Origin: Arthrobacter sp. Soil736
GTDB lineage: Bacteria > Actinomycetota > Actinomycetes > Actinomycetales > Micrococcaceae
Length of the DNA: 64,000 bases
Assembly: GCF_001428005.1 (NCBI RefSeq)
Contig: NZ_LMSB01000012.1
Span: forward strand, 13,628-77,627
Direction: 5' to 3'
Shown here: positions 16,295 through 25,495 of the stretch, piece after piece
How the letters are laid out: every line of letters starts with the position of its first letter
Numbering within the stretch: position 1 is the stretch's first letter
Notes under the pieces: model-generated
Databases searched by the model: none
Told to the model about the DNA's origin: nothing
The model's input: only the letters and a program-made list of their open reading frames with translations
Position numbers and translations under genes: made by a program

Positions 16295-17344
16295 TCAGCT
16301 TGCGGGGTCGACCAGAAGTTTCATCTTTTGGCCGGCCCGGAGCTGTTCGAATCCCTGCTCGATGACGCGGGTGAGAGGGACGTCCTCCACCCACCCGGTG
16401 GTTTTGTAGTGGCCCTTCGCCATCAGGTCGATGACTGCTGAGTAGTCGGCTCCGGTGTAGCAGATGGTCCCTTGGATGCGTCGCTCCCGCAGAACAAGGT
16501 TGATGAGGGGTGTCGGCAGGGGTTTCTCGTAGATCGCCACGCTGACAAGCGGGCGGCGTTCGCCGAGGCATTCCAGGGCTGATTGGACGGCAGGGGCGAC
16601 CCCGGCGGCATCGAAGGCGGCGTCGACCCCGTCACCGTTGGTCCGGTCAGCAATGAGAGCGGTCACGTCCTGGCTGCTCGGATCCAGTGTCCGAGCACCG
16701 AGTGCCTCGATGGACCTGCGGCGGGTCTCCGATGGTTCAACGACGTCGATTTCGGTCAGCCCCATCCCGCGGAGGGCGAACCAGAGGCCAATGCCGATGG
16801 GCCCTGCGCCGTAAATCAGCGCCCTGCTCTGGTCGTTGACCTCACCCATGGTGGCGGCGTGATAGGCCACGGACATGGGTTCGACCAGGGCCCCCATCTC
16901 AAGCGACACGTTGTCGGGGAGTTTGTGCACCTGGTTGACAGGCACGACCGTGTATTCGGCCATGCCCCCGTCCGCCATCAACCCGTGGAATCCGATGACG
17001 TTGCAGAGGTTATACGCACCAGTCCGGCATGGACGGCACTCGCCGCAGCGGTAGATGGGCTCGACGGCGACGCGGTCACCCACGTGGACATCCGTGACGT
17101 TCTTGCCCACTTCTGTCACCAGACCCGAGAACTCATGGCCCAGCGTCAAGGGCATGCATCGGCCTGTGAGCGGGTGAGGGTCGGTTGGCGGAATGAAGAT
17201 CGGCCCGTCGTAGTACTCGTGGAGGTCGGTGCCGCAGATCCCGTTGCGGCTGACCTTGATCTTCACCTGGCCTTCGCCCGGGGACGGCTCCGGAATGTCC
17301 TCAATCTCAAGTTTGTTCTTGCCGTAGTACACCGCTGCGCGCAT
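16295..17344 (-). CDS. Zinc-dependent alcohol dehydrogenase (2,3-butanediol dehydrogenase-like)
   Basis: The 349-residue medium-chain dehydrogenase has catalytic zinc residues in GICGTDLHEY and GHEFSG, structural cysteines in CGECRPCRTGAYNLC, and the NAD motif GAGPIGIG. The long insert after GTDLHEY (GPIFIPPTDPHP...) is typical of (R,R)-2,3-butanediol dehydrogenases. In this operon it would oxidise a secondary alcohol to the ketone used by the BVMO, as cyclohexanol dehydrogenase does in chn clusters (inference). The start follows GGAGGCGCC, 28 bases after the aldehyde dehydrogenase stop. Confidence 0.83.
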   Translation of the reverse strand: MRAAVYYGKNKLEIEDIPEPSPGEGQVKIKVSRNGICGTDLHEYYDGPIFIPPTDPHPLTGRCMPLTLGHEFSGLVTEVGKNVTDVHVGDRVAVEPIYRCGECRPCRTGAYNLCNVIGFHGLMADGGMAEYTVVPVNQVHKLPDNVSLEMGALVEPMSVAYHAATMGEVNDQSRALIYGAGPIGIGLWFALRGMGLTEIDVVEPSETRRRSIEALGARTLDPSSQDVTALIADRTNGDGVDAAFDAAGVAPAVQSALECLGERRPLVSVAIYEKPLPTPLINLVLRERRIQGTICYTGADYSAVIDLMAKGHYKTTGWVEDVPLTRVIEQGFEQLRAGQKMKLLVDPAS

Positions 17345-17371
17345 GGCGCCTCCTAAATGTCGTGGTCAGCT

Positions 17372-18742
17372 TCAGATGGTCCGGATGAGTTTCTTGTTCG
17401 CGAACTCGTTGAGTCCGAATTTGCCGAGCTCGCGGCCGATCCCGGAGCTCTTGACTCCGCCGAACGGCAGGTCCGGGGCGCTCTTTATGGTGGTGTTGAT
17501 TCCCACCATGCCGACCTCGAGGCGGTCGGTGACGTAGGCCGCCTGCTTCTCGTCGTCCGTGAACACCGCGCTGCCGAGCCCGTACGGCGAATCGTTGGCC
17601 ATCTCAATCGCTTCGTCCACTGAATTGACGCGGTAGAGGATGGCGACCGGCCCGAAGAGTTCTTCGCGAAAGGCGCGCATTTCCGGTGTGACGCCGGAGA
17701 GGACCGTGGCCGGGTAATAGGCGCCGCGGCCTTCCGGGACCACTCCGCCCAGATGGACTGTCGCCCCCTTTGACACGGCGTCATCGACTTGTTCGGCGAG
17801 TTCTGCGCGAGCCTGGGCGGAGGACATCGGACCGAGGCGGGTGTCCTCGCTCATGGGGTCTCCGCTTTGCCATTCCGAGGCTTTGGCCAGGAACTCTTCC
17901 AGGAAATTGTCCCAGTTGGAAGCATCGACGATGAGCCTTTTCGATGACGTGCAGGCTTGGCCCGCGTTCCCGAAGCGTCCGGCCGCTGCCGCGCTGGCGG
18001 CTTTCTTGATGTCGGCGTCGGGGAGCACGAGGAACGGGTCGGAGCCACCCAGTTCCAGGACGCACTTCTTCATGTGGCGCCCGGCGAGCGAACCGATGGC
18101 GCTGCCTGCGCGCTCTGACCCGGTCAGGGACACGCCCTGTAGGACGGGACTAGCAATGATGTCGGCGATCTGGTCGGAGGTGGCGAAGATGTTTTGGTAG
18201 ACGCCTTCAGGGGCCCCGGCGGCGTCGATAAGCTCGGCAATACGCAGAGCCTGTTGCGGACAGTTGCTGGCATGCTTGAGCAGCACAGTGTTGCCCAATA
18301 GCAGGTTGGGTGCGACGAAGCGCGCCATCTGGTAGTACGGGAAGTTCCATGGCATGACGCCGAGGAGAGGGCCGATGGGAGCTGTGCGCACCAGCGCCCG
18401 GCCGGCGCCTGCGATGTCGAGCTCTTCGTCAGCGAGCAGCTTCTCGCCGGAAGTGGCGTAGTACTCGTAAATGGCGGCGGACAGTTCCACTTCGGCCTTA
18501 GCCTGGGTGATCGGCTTACCCATCTCCAGCGTCATCAGCTTGGCAAGGTCGATGGCGTGCTGCCGGTGAAGGTCTGCTATGCGCTGCAAGAGGGCGCAGC
18601 GTTCGGCAAGGTCCGTTGCGTGCCAAGACCGGTAGGCAGCGTGGGAGCGAGACAGGGAGGCTGCCACCTCGGCGTCGGTCATGCTGTCGTACTCCTGCAC
18701 CACATTGCCGCTGGTGGGGTCGACTGTTGCATATTTCTTCAT
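17372..18742 (-). CDS. NAD(P)-dependent aldehyde dehydrogenase (succinate-semialdehyde / 6-oxohexanoate type)
   Basis: The 456-residue ALDH has catalytic Cys in GNAGQACTSSKR, Glu in LELGGSDPF, and the NAD segment SLTGSERAG. The GGSDPF variant and overall brevity place it in the short GabD-like succinate-semialdehyde dehydrogenase group. It is paralogous to the enzyme at 29130-30524, with long shared stretches such as GVMPWNFPYYQ and LPFGGVKSSG. Beside a BVMO, an omega-oxoacid arising from a lactone is a reasonable substrate. Middle gene of the module 1 operon. Confidence 0.83.
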   Translation of the reverse strand: MKKYATVDPTSGNVVQEYDSMTDAEVAASLSRSHAAYRSWHATDLAERCALLQRIADLHRQHAIDLAKLMTLEMGKPITQAKAEVELSAAIYEYYATSGEKLLADEELDIAGAGRALVRTAPIGPLLGVMPWNFPYYQMARFVAPNLLLGNTVLLKHASNCPQQALRIAELIDAAGAPEGVYQNIFATSDQIADIIASPVLQGVSLTGSERAGSAIGSLAGRHMKKCVLELGGSDPFLVLPDADIKKAASAAAAGRFGNAGQACTSSKRLIVDASNWDNFLEEFLAKASEWQSGDPMSEDTRLGPMSSAQARAELAEQVDDAVSKGATVHLGGVVPEGRGAYYPATVLSGVTPEMRAFREELFGPVAILYRVNSVDEAIEMANDSPYGLGSAVFTDDEKQAAYVTDRLEVGMVGINTTIKSAPDLPFGGVKSSGIGRELGKFGLNEFANKKLIRTI

Positions 18743-18827
18743 TGAAAGTCTTTCATCCTTGCTGTGGGCAGCCCGGGAAGAACGGCATCGCCTGCTGTCC
18801 TTCCCGGGCTTGCGGCTCTGGTGCTGG

Positions 18828-20459
18828 TCAGGCCGGTGTCAGCGCGTCGGCATCGGTCATAAAGTTCGGATACTGGTTCGAGGCCTCGTCGGCGAGGATG
18901 GAACGGTACTGCTTGATGCCACCGAGGTAGAACATGACGGTGCGCTTCTTGCCAGGAATATTGGCCCCGAAGATCCACGAGGCGGCCTGTGGGAAGAGGG
19001 TTTGGTGGGCGATATCCGAGCAGGTCTCGGTCCAGGCGGTTTCGGTTTCGGACTTGGCTTCGATCCAGCTCGTGCCGGAGGTCGCGACGTGGCTGATGGT
19101 TTCGCTGATCCACTCGACCTGCGCCTCGATTGACGGCGGGAGGTTGGTGAAGGGTCCGTTGGGGCCCAGGATCATGAACATATTGGGGAAACCGCTGGTT
19201 GCCATGCCGAGGTAGCTGGTCGGGCCGTCGGCCCAGTGCTCCTTAAGCGTTTCTCCCGCGCGGCCTCGGATGTTGACCCGCACGTAATTGCCGTCCACGG
19301 CATCGAAACCCGTTGCACAGATAAGAACGTCAAGTTCGTGCAGGCTGCCGTCAGCCGTGACGATGCCCTGTTCCGTCACTTCCTCGATCGGGTTTTCCTT
19401 GACGTTAACGAGGGAGACATTTGAACGGTTGAACGTTTCGTAGTAGCCCGAATCGCACAGCGGCCTGCGGGCGTAGAGATCGGTAGGCGTCAGTTTGCGG
19501 CGGGTTTCCGGGTCCTTGACGATTTCGGCGATCTTGCGGCGGATGAACTTCGCTGCCTCTTCGTTGGCGTCCGGGTCGGTGGCGATATCAGAGAAGGTTT
19601 CGAACATGAAGCGGAACCCTCCGCCTTCCTCCCAGGTCTGCTGGTAAATCCGTTCGCGCTCTTCCGGGGAGACGCTGAACGTCGGAAGGGCACTCTCCTC
19701 GAAGCCCATGGCGACGGACGAGTTCCGTACCTGTTCCCAGTTGGACTCGAAGTTCTCCCGGTGGGCCTGCTGTTCCTGCGCGGTAAGCTGGCGGTTGCCG
19801 GCCGGCACGCTGTACTGCGGTGTGCGCTGGAAGGATGTCAGATGAGCTGCCACCGGGGCGGTGGCGGTGATCACCTGGTTGCCGGTGGAACCGTTGCCGA
19901 TGACACCCACCCGCTTGCCTGCGAGGTCCAGGTCCTCCGGCCAGGCGCCTGTGTGCACCAGCCTGCCTTGGAAGGTTTCCATGCCGGGGAACTTTGGAAG
20001 ATTGGTGGCCGAGAGCAGGCCGAGGCCGGTGACGAGGAACCGGGACTGGAATGTGACGCCCCGGTCGGTCCGGACAGTCCACGTGCCGGCGGTCTCGTCG
20101 AATTCAGCGTCAGTCATGCCGGTTTCGAGCTGGATGTGTTCGCGCAGGCTGTACCGGTCAACGACGCCGTTCAGGTACGCCAGAATCTGCGCCTGGGGCA
20201 CATACTTCGTGGTCCACGGAGTCTGGTGGTAGAGGTCGCGATCGAACGAGTACTGGTAGACGAAGCTCTCAGAGTCCGAGAGGGCGCCCGGATACTTGTT
20301 CCAGTACCAGGTTCCGCCCACGCCTCCGGCGCGGTCAATCGCCACGGCGTCGAGACCGAGCTCGTTGCGCAGTTTGTGTAGCATGTAGATTCCACCGAAG
20401 CCTGCTCCAACGACGAGTGCGTCGAGCTGGTGGATCTTCCCGGGGACGGCGTTGTCCAT
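18828..20459 (-). CDS. Baeyer-Villiger monooxygenase, cyclohexanone monooxygenase-like (intact)
   Basis: The 543-residue product has the same length as the Acinetobacter cyclohexanone monooxygenase. It has the FAD motif GAGFGG (18-23), GGTWYW (48-53), the BVMO fingerprint FQGRLVHTGAWP (163-174, fully matching FxGxxxHxxxWP), the NADPH motif GNGSTG (188-193) and the C-terminal ATG-D type segment ICATGFDAVDG. It inserts one O atom from O2 next to a ketone using NADPH. No lactone hydrolase lies in this operon; the one at 32293 could serve. First gene of module 1, with an activator-type gene divergent. Acyclic ketones are also possible substrates. Confidence 0.88.
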   Translation of the reverse strand: MDNAVPGKIHQLDALVVGAGFGGIYMLHKLRNELGLDAVAIDRAGGVGGTWYWNKYPGALSDSESFVYQYSFDRDLYHQTPWTTKYVPQAQILAYLNGVVDRYSLREHIQLETGMTDAEFDETAGTWTVRTDRGVTFQSRFLVTGLGLLSATNLPKFPGMETFQGRLVHTGAWPEDLDLAGKRVGVIGNGSTGNQVITATAPVAAHLTSFQRTPQYSVPAGNRQLTAQEQQAHRENFESNWEQVRNSSVAMGFEESALPTFSVSPEERERIYQQTWEEGGGFRFMFETFSDIATDPDANEEAAKFIRRKIAEIVKDPETRRKLTPTDLYARRPLCDSGYYETFNRSNVSLVNVKENPIEEVTEQGIVTADGSLHELDVLICATGFDAVDGNYVRVNIRGRAGETLKEHWADGPTSYLGMATSGFPNMFMILGPNGPFTNLPPSIEAQVEWISETISHVATSGTSWIEAKSETETAWTETCSDIAHQTLFPQAASWIFGANIPGKKRTVMFYLGGIKQYRSILADEASNQYPNFMTDADALTPA

Positions 20460-20543
20460 GATGTCTGTTCCTCCGACTAATAGGGCTCTGTGAGATAATT
20501 CACTTCGTAATCACCAGTCTGTGGTGGCAAAACCAGGACCTGG

Positions 20544-20560
20544 TGTACCGATTTGGAACA
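20544..20560. promoter_or_regulatory. Candidate activator site upstream of BVMO 1
   Basis: TGTACCG-ATT-TGGAACA has the same 7-3-7 layout as the sites at 33336 and 38008. One half-site (TGGAACA) is exact and the other is degenerate. It lies 85 bases before the BVMO start and 117 before the divergent regulator. Confidence 0.4.
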
Positions 20561-20676
20561 CTTGCGTTCAGCCCGTGACGCCGCGGTTGATACCTGCTCA
20601 GCAATAATTCCCACCGCTGATGAGTACCGATTGGCCGACAACCGGGTGGACGGCCCGACATTGCAAAGGGGCAGAT

Positions 20677-22416
20677 ATGTCCGATCCCGTACGGGAAGCG
20701 CGGGAGCAGTTGATTCGTGTTGGCTTGACTGGCCACTTCAGTACCGACGATGTCGTGCCGGACCTGATTGTTCGAAGCTGGCGCCGGTCGCTCAGCAATG
20801 CCGTCGAAAGTACTGCCCCGCCGCAGCGCTATCAGGACGTGGACACGGATTCCCTGCTGTGCCGGGCTGCCGTCCCCGTCCTCGACCGCTGGCAGCATCA
20901 GCTTGCTGACACGGGGACCACGCTGTTCCTCAGCGACCGCGGGGGCAGCATCGTTGCCAGACGGACGAGTGACAGCAGTGAGCGTCGGCGCCTTGATGGC
21001 GTGCACGCAGCGGAGGGTTTCGACTATTCCGAGGACGCGATCGGAACGAACGGGCTGGGAACGTCGATGGTCGAGAGGCGACCTGTCTTCGTAAAGGGGA
21101 GCCAGCACTACAGCGACGCTCTGGCGGTGAATGCGTGCGCGGCTGCGCCCGTGTATTCACCCAGTGGCCTGGTAGTCGGCTCGGTAGCGCTGGCAGGCCC
21201 GTCCGAGGCAGCGAACCCCATCATGCTGTCCCTCACCCGGGAGATCAGCCAACAAATCGAGGAGAGGTTCCGGGCGTCGTCCCGGCCTGAAGACCTCGCC
21301 CTTGCCATGTCTTTCATGCGCTTCAGCAGCTCGCAACGCCCCACAGTGGTGATGAACCACGAGTCAATCCTGGCCAACACGCCGGGGTTGCCTTACGTCA
21401 GCGTTGCATCGCACGTGATGCTCTGGGAACTGCTCAACTCCTACGACTGGTCCTCCAGCAGCACCCTGCGTCGCGCACTGGAGGGCACCCCGATTGAGGT
21501 CACGGCACGGAGGGTGGTGGATGGGCCGCGCGAGCACTACGTTGTGCACTTCTCGGATCTGAATGACGCTTCGGATCGCCGTCCTGGACTGGCTTTGCCT
21601 TCCCGGACCCCGAGTGTGGGCACGGAGGCGCCGGCACCAAGCCGGCCGGACGCTGCCGTCCAGCTCGTTGATGGACCGCGTGGTTCCGGGAGGGCGACAG
21701 CAGCCCGGGGACTCCGCACCGGGCAGGGAAGCACGGCGCGTCTTGAAGTGTTTGTTGTTTCCGCCGAGGCGGCTACACCGTGGACGGCCATGGCGGACTT
21801 CCTGGCAGGTGGCACGGACGTGCTCATCCGGCGCGTAGAGGAGATCGCCGAGCAGGAAGTTGTCCATCTGGCCAGCCTTGTGGATGCGCACCGGAAAGCA
21901 CGGACCGCTGGACAGCGCGCCAGCTGCCTCCTGCTCACATCCTCGCGCGATCAGGCTGCGCTGGCTGTTCAGGCGCTGATCGACACCATCGGACCTGCCA
22001 AGCGTACGGACGCCCTGGCCCTGACCCCGGAAATGATCCCCGGACTGGTCAAGGCCATCCTCAACGTCGTTGACCCGGAATCGCGGCACACTATCTCGCC
22101 GGCTGCTTTGCAGTCCATGGTCCAGTGGAACTGGCCCGGTAATATCGCCGAACTTGCCGACACTGTGGCGGGCCTGGTCGGCCAGGTGAACGGTTCGGTC
22201 ATCGAACGTCGGCATTTGCCAAAACATGTGCAGCAGGCGCCGCCGCGACGTCACCTGAACCTTATCGAGACGGCGGAGAGAGGGGCGATCATCAGAGCCC
22301 TGGACGCCGCCGGAGGCAACAAATCCGAGGCTGCCGCGCTGCTGGGTATAGGGCGGAACACCCTTTATCGGAAACTGCGCCTGCTTGGACTCGACACGGG
22401 CGAGGGGTCGATCTGA
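20677..22416 (+). CDS. AcoR-like GAF/Fis transcriptional regulator with degenerate AAA+ domain
   Basis: The 579-residue protein has a GAF-type sensory domain (about 60-200, with AIGTNGLGTSMVERRPVFVKG as family hallmark) and a vestigial AAA+ region (about 320-520), in which only fragments such as DGPRGSGRA and WNWPGNIAEL remain and the sigma-54 contact loop GAFTGA is absent. A Fis-type HTH stands at the end (GGNKSEAAALLGIGRNTLYR). Actinobacteria lack sigma-54, so it must act with another sigma factor. Start at ATG 20677 after AAAGGGGCAG. Divergent from the BVMO operon, so most likely its activator. Paralogue of the gene at 34553. Confidence 0.85.
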   Translation: MSDPVREAREQLIRVGLTGHFSTDDVVPDLIVRSWRRSLSNAVESTAPPQRYQDVDTDSLLCRAAVPVLDRWQHQLADTGTTLFLSDRGGSIVARRTSDSSERRRLDGVHAAEGFDYSEDAIGTNGLGTSMVERRPVFVKGSQHYSDALAVNACAAAPVYSPSGLVVGSVALAGPSEAANPIMLSLTREISQQIEERFRASSRPEDLALAMSFMRFSSSQRPTVVMNHESILANTPGLPYVSVASHVMLWELLNSYDWSSSSTLRRALEGTPIEVTARRVVDGPREHYVVHFSDLNDASDRRPGLALPSRTPSVGTEAPAPSRPDAAVQLVDGPRGSGRATAARGLRTGQGSTARLEVFVVSAEAATPWTAMADFLAGGTDVLIRRVEEIAEQEVVHLASLVDAHRKARTAGQRASCLLLTSSRDQAALAVQALIDTIGPAKRTDALALTPEMIPGLVKAILNVVDPESRHTISPAALQSMVQWNWPGNIAELADTVAGLVGQVNGSVIERRHLPKHVQQAPPRRHLNLIETAERGAIIRALDAAGGNKSEAAALLGIGRNTLYRKLRLLGLDTGEGSI

Positions 22417-22468
22417 TTCCGAAGACGGCGGAGTCCGCTATCAGGTCATGCCGCAGCCTTAACAGGTA

Positions 22469-22499
22469 AAGCACCCCCGGAGGCTCTCCGGGGGTGCTT
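22469..22499. terminator. Bidirectional terminator between converging genes
   Basis: Perfect 14-bp arms AAGCACCCCCGGAG and CTCCGGGGGTGCTT with a 3-base loop, between the regulator (ends 22416, plus) and the SDR (ends 22539, minus). The arms end in AA/TT. Confidence 0.8.
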
Positions 22500-22538
22500 C
22501 GAATGGTGGATCTCTCTAGAGCCGTATGGTTGCGTTCC

Positions 22539-23327
22539 TCAGACGAGGACCATCCCGCCGTCGATCATGACAACTTGGCCGGTCATGTAGTCGGAGTCGG
22601 CTGAGGCGAGGTAGAGGGCCGTGCCGGTCACGTCCTCAGGCGTCCCGGCACGGCCGGCGAGAATCCCGCCCGAGAACTCAGCGAAGGCCTGCCCGGGTGC
22701 CGAGGTGTCCCCAAGTTCCATGATGTCCAGGTCGAGTTTGCGCCATAGCGGTGTGTCGACGACGCCGGGAGCGAAGGCGTTGCACGTAATGCCGTGCTCA
22801 GCGAGTGCCCGTGCTGCCGCCTGTACCAGGGCGTTGACGGCGAACTTGCTCGCACAGTACGGCGCGAAGTTCGGGTAGCCCTGGCGGCCTGCGATCGAAG
22901 AGGTGAGAACCAGCTTGCCGCCAGTGCCTTGGGAAATCATCTGCTTGGCGGCCTCTTGCTGGCAGATCAATGACCCGAGGCCGTTCACGTCGAGCGTCGA
23001 ACGCCAGTTCTCCTCGGTCACGTCCAGGAAGTGCATGGGACGGATGATGCCGGCGATGGAAAACATCACGTCCAGGCCGCCATAGGCCTCCACTCCCGCG
23101 GAGACTGCGGCTGCGACGTCTTCTCTTTCCACGACATTTCCTGAAGCCGCGATCGCTGTTCCGCCCGCCGATGTGATTTCATCGCTTGCTTCTGCGGCTG
23201 CCTCGGCGTTGAGGTCGAAAATTGTAAGCTTTGCCCCTTCTGCGGCCAGACGCCGGGCAACAGCCCGCCCCATGCCGCTTCCCGCGCCCGTGATAAGGAT
23301 CCGCTTGCCGTCAACTCGTCCTGCCAT
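22539..23327 (-). CDS. Short-chain dehydrogenase/reductase
   Basis: The 262-residue classical SDR has the cofactor motif TGAGSGMG (14-21), NAG replaced by SIAG (about 91-94), the catalytic Ser in TSSIAG and the YCASK motif (Tyr-x-x-x-Lys). It lies downstream of catechol 1,2-dioxygenase copy 1 on the same strand, 139 bases away, and converges on the BVMO regulator. Oxidation of a cyclic or secondary alcohol is plausible, but the subfamily (butanediol, cyclohexanol or 3-oxoacyl type) cannot be settled by eye. Start follows AAGGAG. Confidence 0.75.
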   Translation of the reverse strand: MAGRVDGKRILITGAGSGMGRAVARRLAAEGAKLTIFDLNAEAAAEASDEITSAGGTAIAASGNVVEREDVAAAVSAGVEAYGGLDVMFSIAGIIRPMHFLDVTEENWRSTLDVNGLGSLICQQEAAKQMISQGTGGKLVLTSSIAGRQGYPNFAPYCASKFAVNALVQAAARALAEHGITCNAFAPGVVDTPLWRKLDLDIMELGDTSAPGQAFAEFSGGILAGRAGTPEDVTGTALYLASADSDYMTGQVVMIDGGMVLV

Positions 23328-23466
23328 CTATTAATCTCCTTGTTATTCGAGGTCCGAGGCAGCGCCCAACATGTGAGGGGCGCCGACGCCGGACCCCGCA
23401 GTGGACCGTTCGGTTCTTATTCCTTGGGATGCGGTTACCGCACCCGGTTGGCTGTAGGGGGCGTCC

Positions 23467-24336
23467 TCAGGCGTCGGGGTCGAGCCGGAAGTCATAGGTT
23501 GTGACGCGGCCCGGAGCATCTTCGCGTTCCTGAACGTCGAGCATGAGCTCGGGCTTGACGGCCGAGGCAATGTCGTCCGCATTGTGTGGATCGCCGGGGA
23601 AGTACAGCTGAGTCGTGATCAACTGGTGGCCGGGGGCGGAGACCTTCAAATGAAGATGTGCCGGGCGCCAGGCGTGCAAGCCGGCAGCCGCGATGAGCTG
23701 CCCGCAGGCACCGTCGGTCGGGATTTGATATGGGGCAGGCTGGATTGTGTTGATCTGGAAATGGCCTTCGTTGTCGGCCAGGACGGTACCGCGGAGATTC
23801 CACTCGGGGAGGCCAGGGGCGAACTGTGAATAGAAGCCGAGGTCGTCCGCCTGCCAGACCTCCACCTTGGCGCCCTTCAGCGGCACGCCGTCGACGTCGG
23901 TAACCTGTCCTCGGAACTGCAGCGGCGTACCGGGTTCGGCGTCCCGCATGGACAAGGTGGCCGGGGTTTGCTGTGTGGGCGAGTCGGGCACATAGTACGG
24001 GCCCTCTATGGTGCCCTTAGATCCGTGGCGGTTTTCATTTGCGACTTCTTCGACGGAGTGCTCGACCCAGACGTCGAGGAACAGCGGCCATTCACCGTCT
24101 TCACCGACCTTGATCAGCCAGGCTTTCAACGCGTTGTATTCGTCGTAAGAGACTTTCTCTTCCAGGACAGTGTCGTTGATGGCCTTGATGACGCGTCCAG
24201 CCAGGCGTGCCACGCGGTCCTGGGAGGAGACTGTCGCAGAGGTTTTGTTGGCGCGGAAGCGGGCTGTGGCCCCGGCGCCGGCCTCGGCGGCGGTACCGGT
24301 CGCTTCGGAGCGGGGGAGGGGGGTTTCAACGCTCAT
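23467..24336 (-). CDS. catA: Catechol 1,2-dioxygenase, copy 1
   Basis: The 289-residue intradiol dioxygenase has an N-terminal helical dimer domain (about 25-110), then the catalytic domain with the first iron tyrosine in GTIEGPYYVPDSP. The second tyrosine lies in TIQPAPYQIP and the two histidines in HAWRPAHLHLKV. It converts catechol to cis,cis-muconate. It is clearly homologous along its whole length to the copy at 57273-58139, but is not embedded with catB or catC. ATG at 24336 is chosen because AGGAG lies six bases upstream; longer in-frame starts lack this. Substituted catechols may be preferred by one copy. Confidence 0.9.
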   Translation of the reverse strand: MSVETPLPRSEATGTAAEAGAGATARFRANKTSATVSSQDRVARLAGRVIKAINDTVLEEKVSYDEYNALKAWLIKVGEDGEWPLFLDVWVEHSVEEVANENRHGSKGTIEGPYYVPDSPTQQTPATLSMRDAEPGTPLQFRGQVTDVDGVPLKGAKVEVWQADDLGFYSQFAPGLPEWNLRGTVLADNEGHFQINTIQPAPYQIPTDGACGQLIAAAGLHAWRPAHLHLKVSAPGHQLITTQLYFPGDPHNADDIASAVKPELMLDVQEREDAPGRVTTYDFRLDPDA

Positions 24337-24555
24337 GATGACTCCTATGTCATGTTTGCCGGAGAGGCGTCGTCGCGACCGCATCCGGGGATACGTTGGG
24401 GATGCTTCTACGGTATGCCGCGTGATTGATCGGAGGGAAATACCTATTTCGGTCCGTATTGATACCCCGAACGAATGAATGCCGGATCTTGGGCGCACTT
24501 CTATTTTCTGACGCCGGCTTCCAAGGCGATAGACCTCCTCGAAACCATCAGGTGA

Positions 24556-24858
24556 TTACCTGTTCCCGGCCTTCTCCAGAAAAGCAAGCAGTTCACGGTT
24601 GAAATCTCGGGTTCGTTCCAGTGAGGGCAATGGCCGCCGTTCTCGAATACGGTCAGTGTGGCGTCGGGCAAGGTGTCCGCAAACCACTGCATGCCCTCCA
24701 GCGGGAAGCCGGGTGAATGGCGGCCGGTGGCGACCCATGAAGGAACGCCGATGGATGGAATGACGTCGCGCCAGTCGGCGGAAAAGTGGTCCAGCCTCAG
24801 CGGCCGGACTGATCCTTCGGGGTACTCCGTGAGTGCTCCTGCTTCGGCAATCTTGGTA
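24556..24858 (-). pseudogene. Alpha/beta hydrolase C-terminal remnant
   Basis: The minus strand encodes a recognisable C-terminal third of a hydrolase of the enol-lactonase/esterase kind: IPSIGVPSWVATGRHSPG, MQWFADTLPDATLTVFENGG and HCPHWNEP (the catalytic-His region). A shift into another frame then gives FNRELLAFLEKAGNR. The nucleophile half is absent; at about 24858 the sequence changes directly to the end of the PadR gene. Truncated and frameshifted, so non-functional. Confidence 0.65.
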
Positions 24859-24860
24859 TG

Positions 24861-25394
24861 TCAGGCTGAATAAGCGTTATCGAGGGATTGCCGGATCCAG
24901 GCGATTTCCGCGCGGCTGGCGGCCCGGCCGATCGTGACCATTCCTTTGCGGTAGACGTCCTCTATTTCGGCCCGGCGCAAGGGCCGGCCATTTTCGTAGA
25001 AGAAGCTTGCAGGGGCTTCGAGGAACTGAAGTCGCCGCCGAAGTACCTCGTGCTGCTCTTTCACGTCGGGAAGCTGCGACAGAAACGCGAGGATCACCAT
25101 GAACCGCCCGGGGTCCGTAATGTCGCCCGCTGAGGCTGTGCGCAGGCGGTTCTCGAGGTCTTTCCTGCCCTCCGGAGTGAGTTCGAGCGTGTGGCGCTGG
25201 GCGGCACGGCCCTTCTCGATTCGGCGGACAACTGACCCCGATTTGATGAGGCGCTGAATGGCGGGGTACAGGCTTCCATCACTGATTTCACGGGCGAAGC
25301 CGTACAGTTCGTTCATTTTCCGGCGAAGTTCGTAGCCGTGGAGCGGGCCCTCCGCGAGGAAACCCAAAATCATCAGTTCCAGCACGAACGCCAT
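24861..25394 (-). CDS. PadR-family transcriptional regulator
   Basis: The 177-residue protein has a typical PadR winged helix at the N-terminus (ELMILGFLAEGPLHGYELRR, then ISDGSLYPAIQRL) and a C-terminal helical dimerisation region. PadR proteins usually repress a divergent transporter or decarboxylase gene and are released by phenolic ligands. That fits here: two operator-like palindromes lie in the 101 bases between this gene and the MFS gene. The gene ends next to hydrolase debris. Confidence 0.85.
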   Translation of the reverse strand: MAFVLELMILGFLAEGPLHGYELRRKMNELYGFAREISDGSLYPAIQRLIKSGSVVRRIEKGRAAQRHTLELTPEGRKDLENRLRTASAGDITDPGRFMVILAFLSQLPDVKEQHEVLRRRLQFLEAPASFFYENGRPLRRAEIEDVYRKGMVTIGRAASRAEIAWIRQSLDNAYSA

Positions 25395-25408
25395 GCTACA
25401 TGACGCTT

Positions 25409-25460
25409 ATATGTCGAAACGAGGTATTCGCTCGCATATACCTCGTTTCGAGGTATATGC
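25409..25460. promoter_or_regulatory. Two PadR-type operators in the divergent promoter region
   Basis: The main site has perfect 12-bp arms GCATATACCTCG (25434-25445) and CGAGGTATATGC (25449-25460) around TTT. A second, weaker site, ATATGTCG-AAA-CGAGGTAT (25409-25427, six of eight arm positions symmetric), is centred 29 bases away. The distance of nearly three helical turns suits cooperative binding by two dimers. Confidence 0.75.
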
Positions 25461-25495
25461 TGGCCGTCCTGCATTCGTTTTCGAAGGACCTGTCC

